64,000 nt of DNA from Solimonas sp040066175. GTDB taxonomy: Bacteria; Pseudomonadota; Gammaproteobacteria; Nevskiales; Nevskiaceae. The notes below the pieces were generated by a model. It worked only from the letters and a program-made list of their open reading frames with translations, did no database searches and had not been told where the DNA came from. Of this stretch, positions 63,656 through 64,000 are shown piece by piece; positions within the stretch are counted from its first letter, which is position 1; each line of letters opens with the position of its first letter. The DNA lies in contig NZ_JBEAAM010000014.1 of the NCBI RefSeq assembly GCF_040066175.1, positions 56,437 through 120,436 on the forward strand. The letters run 5' to 3'. Both the position numbers and the translations under genes were made by a program.

Positions 63656-63913
63656 ATGAAGACGCATGCAGGCAAGGTTTTTGCGCTGTTCGCCCTGCTG
63701 ATGGCATTTGAGGCACCCGCCCAACAGCAGAGCATCTTCACAATTCCACGCAGTGCCGGGATGATCGAGGATAGCTCAGGAGCGAAAGACGGCGATGCTG
63801 ACTGTTCCGAAAGTGGCGACGCGGAGCGTCTCGCAGACAGCAATCAAATACAGGCATTGATCGCCTCGGGCTACTCGGAAGAAGTCGCTCACCTTATTGA
63901 ATGCCTCTCTTGA
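63656..63913 (+). CDS. Small secreted protein of unknown function, two cysteines
   Basis: This 85-residue protein begins with a signal peptide (about 1-22, VFALFALLMAFEAPA before QQQS). The mature part is acidic (DSSGAKDGDADCSESGDAERL), with two cysteines (DADC and LIEC) that could form a disulphide. GGGAGG precedes the ATG, and an FNR/Anr-like promoter lies upstream. The coding sequence is less GC-rich than its neighbours, suggesting recent acquisition or fast evolution. I do not recognise the family. Confidence 0.6.
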   Translation: MKTHAGKVFALFALLMAFEAPAQQQSIFTIPRSAGMIEDSSGAKDGDADCSESGDAERLADSNQIQALIASGYSEEVAHLIECLS

Positions 63914-64000
63914 AATTTGAGTGGGTAGATTGGACGGTATGGGAGCCGTCCGGCTGGCGGCCATGATGAGTGGGAACGATTTGTATGCATGACAGGTTGT
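63914..64000. other. End of window after the small gene
   Basis: These 87 bases hold a 6-bp stem (GGACGG / CCGTCC, 63932-63951) with an 8-base loop, possibly a weak terminator for the small gene. No further feature can be supported. Confidence 0.4.

Overview
The window is GC-rich, densely packed chromosomal DNA of a gammaproteobacterium, probably from the Xanthomonadales/Nevskiales (Lysobacterales) side. The evidence is gene order (phoH-ybeY-corC, maf-rng-yhdP-nit2-tldD, prkA-yeaH-spoVR), the lifestyle genes (mpl, K+-insensitive H+-PPase beside a PPi-type phosphofructokinase, short adenylate kinase, TonB systems) and REP-like repeats of kinds common in that group. Genus is not determined. I see no rRNA, tRNA, CRISPR array, insertion sequence or prophage. 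Most genes overlap by ATGA/GTGA/TGATG, so translational coupling is the rule.

Layout. 1-3240: phoH-ybeY-corC, where the expected lnt is replaced by an Lnb/DUF4105-type protein. 3176-12341: a class II aldolase-like gene, then maf-rng-yhdP-nit2-tldD. 12424-17450: rsmD, coaD, a YfhL-type ferredoxin, then an overlapping gamma-glutamyltransferase/ExbB/ExbD/ExbD/TonB operon. 17454-24257: HD-domain protein, xth, and the PrkA-YeaH-SpoVR stress triad. 24483-30825: two beta-lactamase-fold serine hydrolases, a nucleotide-exchanger-like membrane protein, and a 973-residue protein with a Sec signal whose domain order (phosphohistidine swivel before the ATP-grasp) resembles glucan water dikinase. This is the best candidate for an undescribed system. 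30879-34598: oligopeptidase A, a GIDE/EF-hand membrane protein and LemA. 34683-39980: lipoprotein esterase, gamma-carbonic anhydrase, HMG-CoA lyase plus acetoacetyl-CoA synthetase, and phosphoglycerate mutase. 40011-46703: S9 peptidase with a small barrel protein; a metal (zinc-type) import locus with outer-membrane protein, binding protein and permease but no ATPase; and an HExxH protein. 46731-53707: lipoprotein acylase of the penicillin-acylase family with REP sequence inside its reading frame, a ROK sugar kinase, a P-loop kinase and a Tat-linked GMC dehydrogenase pair with a three-cysteine motif. 53768-58675: pyrophosphate-energy block (ppa, hppA, PPi-pfk, adk). 58742-63287: rnd, a membrane protein, mpl, gmm and lipA. 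The last 700 bases are less GC-rich, with a REP pair, an FNR/Anr-like promoter and a small secreted protein.

How parts work together. HMG-CoA lyase and acetoacetyl-CoA synthetase link leucine/acetoacetate to acetyl-CoA. The PPi block lets glycolysis run on pyrophosphate and recovers PPi energy as a proton gradient. An FNR/Anr-like box with a correctly spaced -10 lies ahead of pfk and another ahead of the terminal small gene, which suggests low-oxygen regulation. Several genes (yfhL, xth, rsmD) have a TANNNT -10 so close to the ATG that leaderless mRNAs are predicted. All calls come from reading the sequence; no database search was run.
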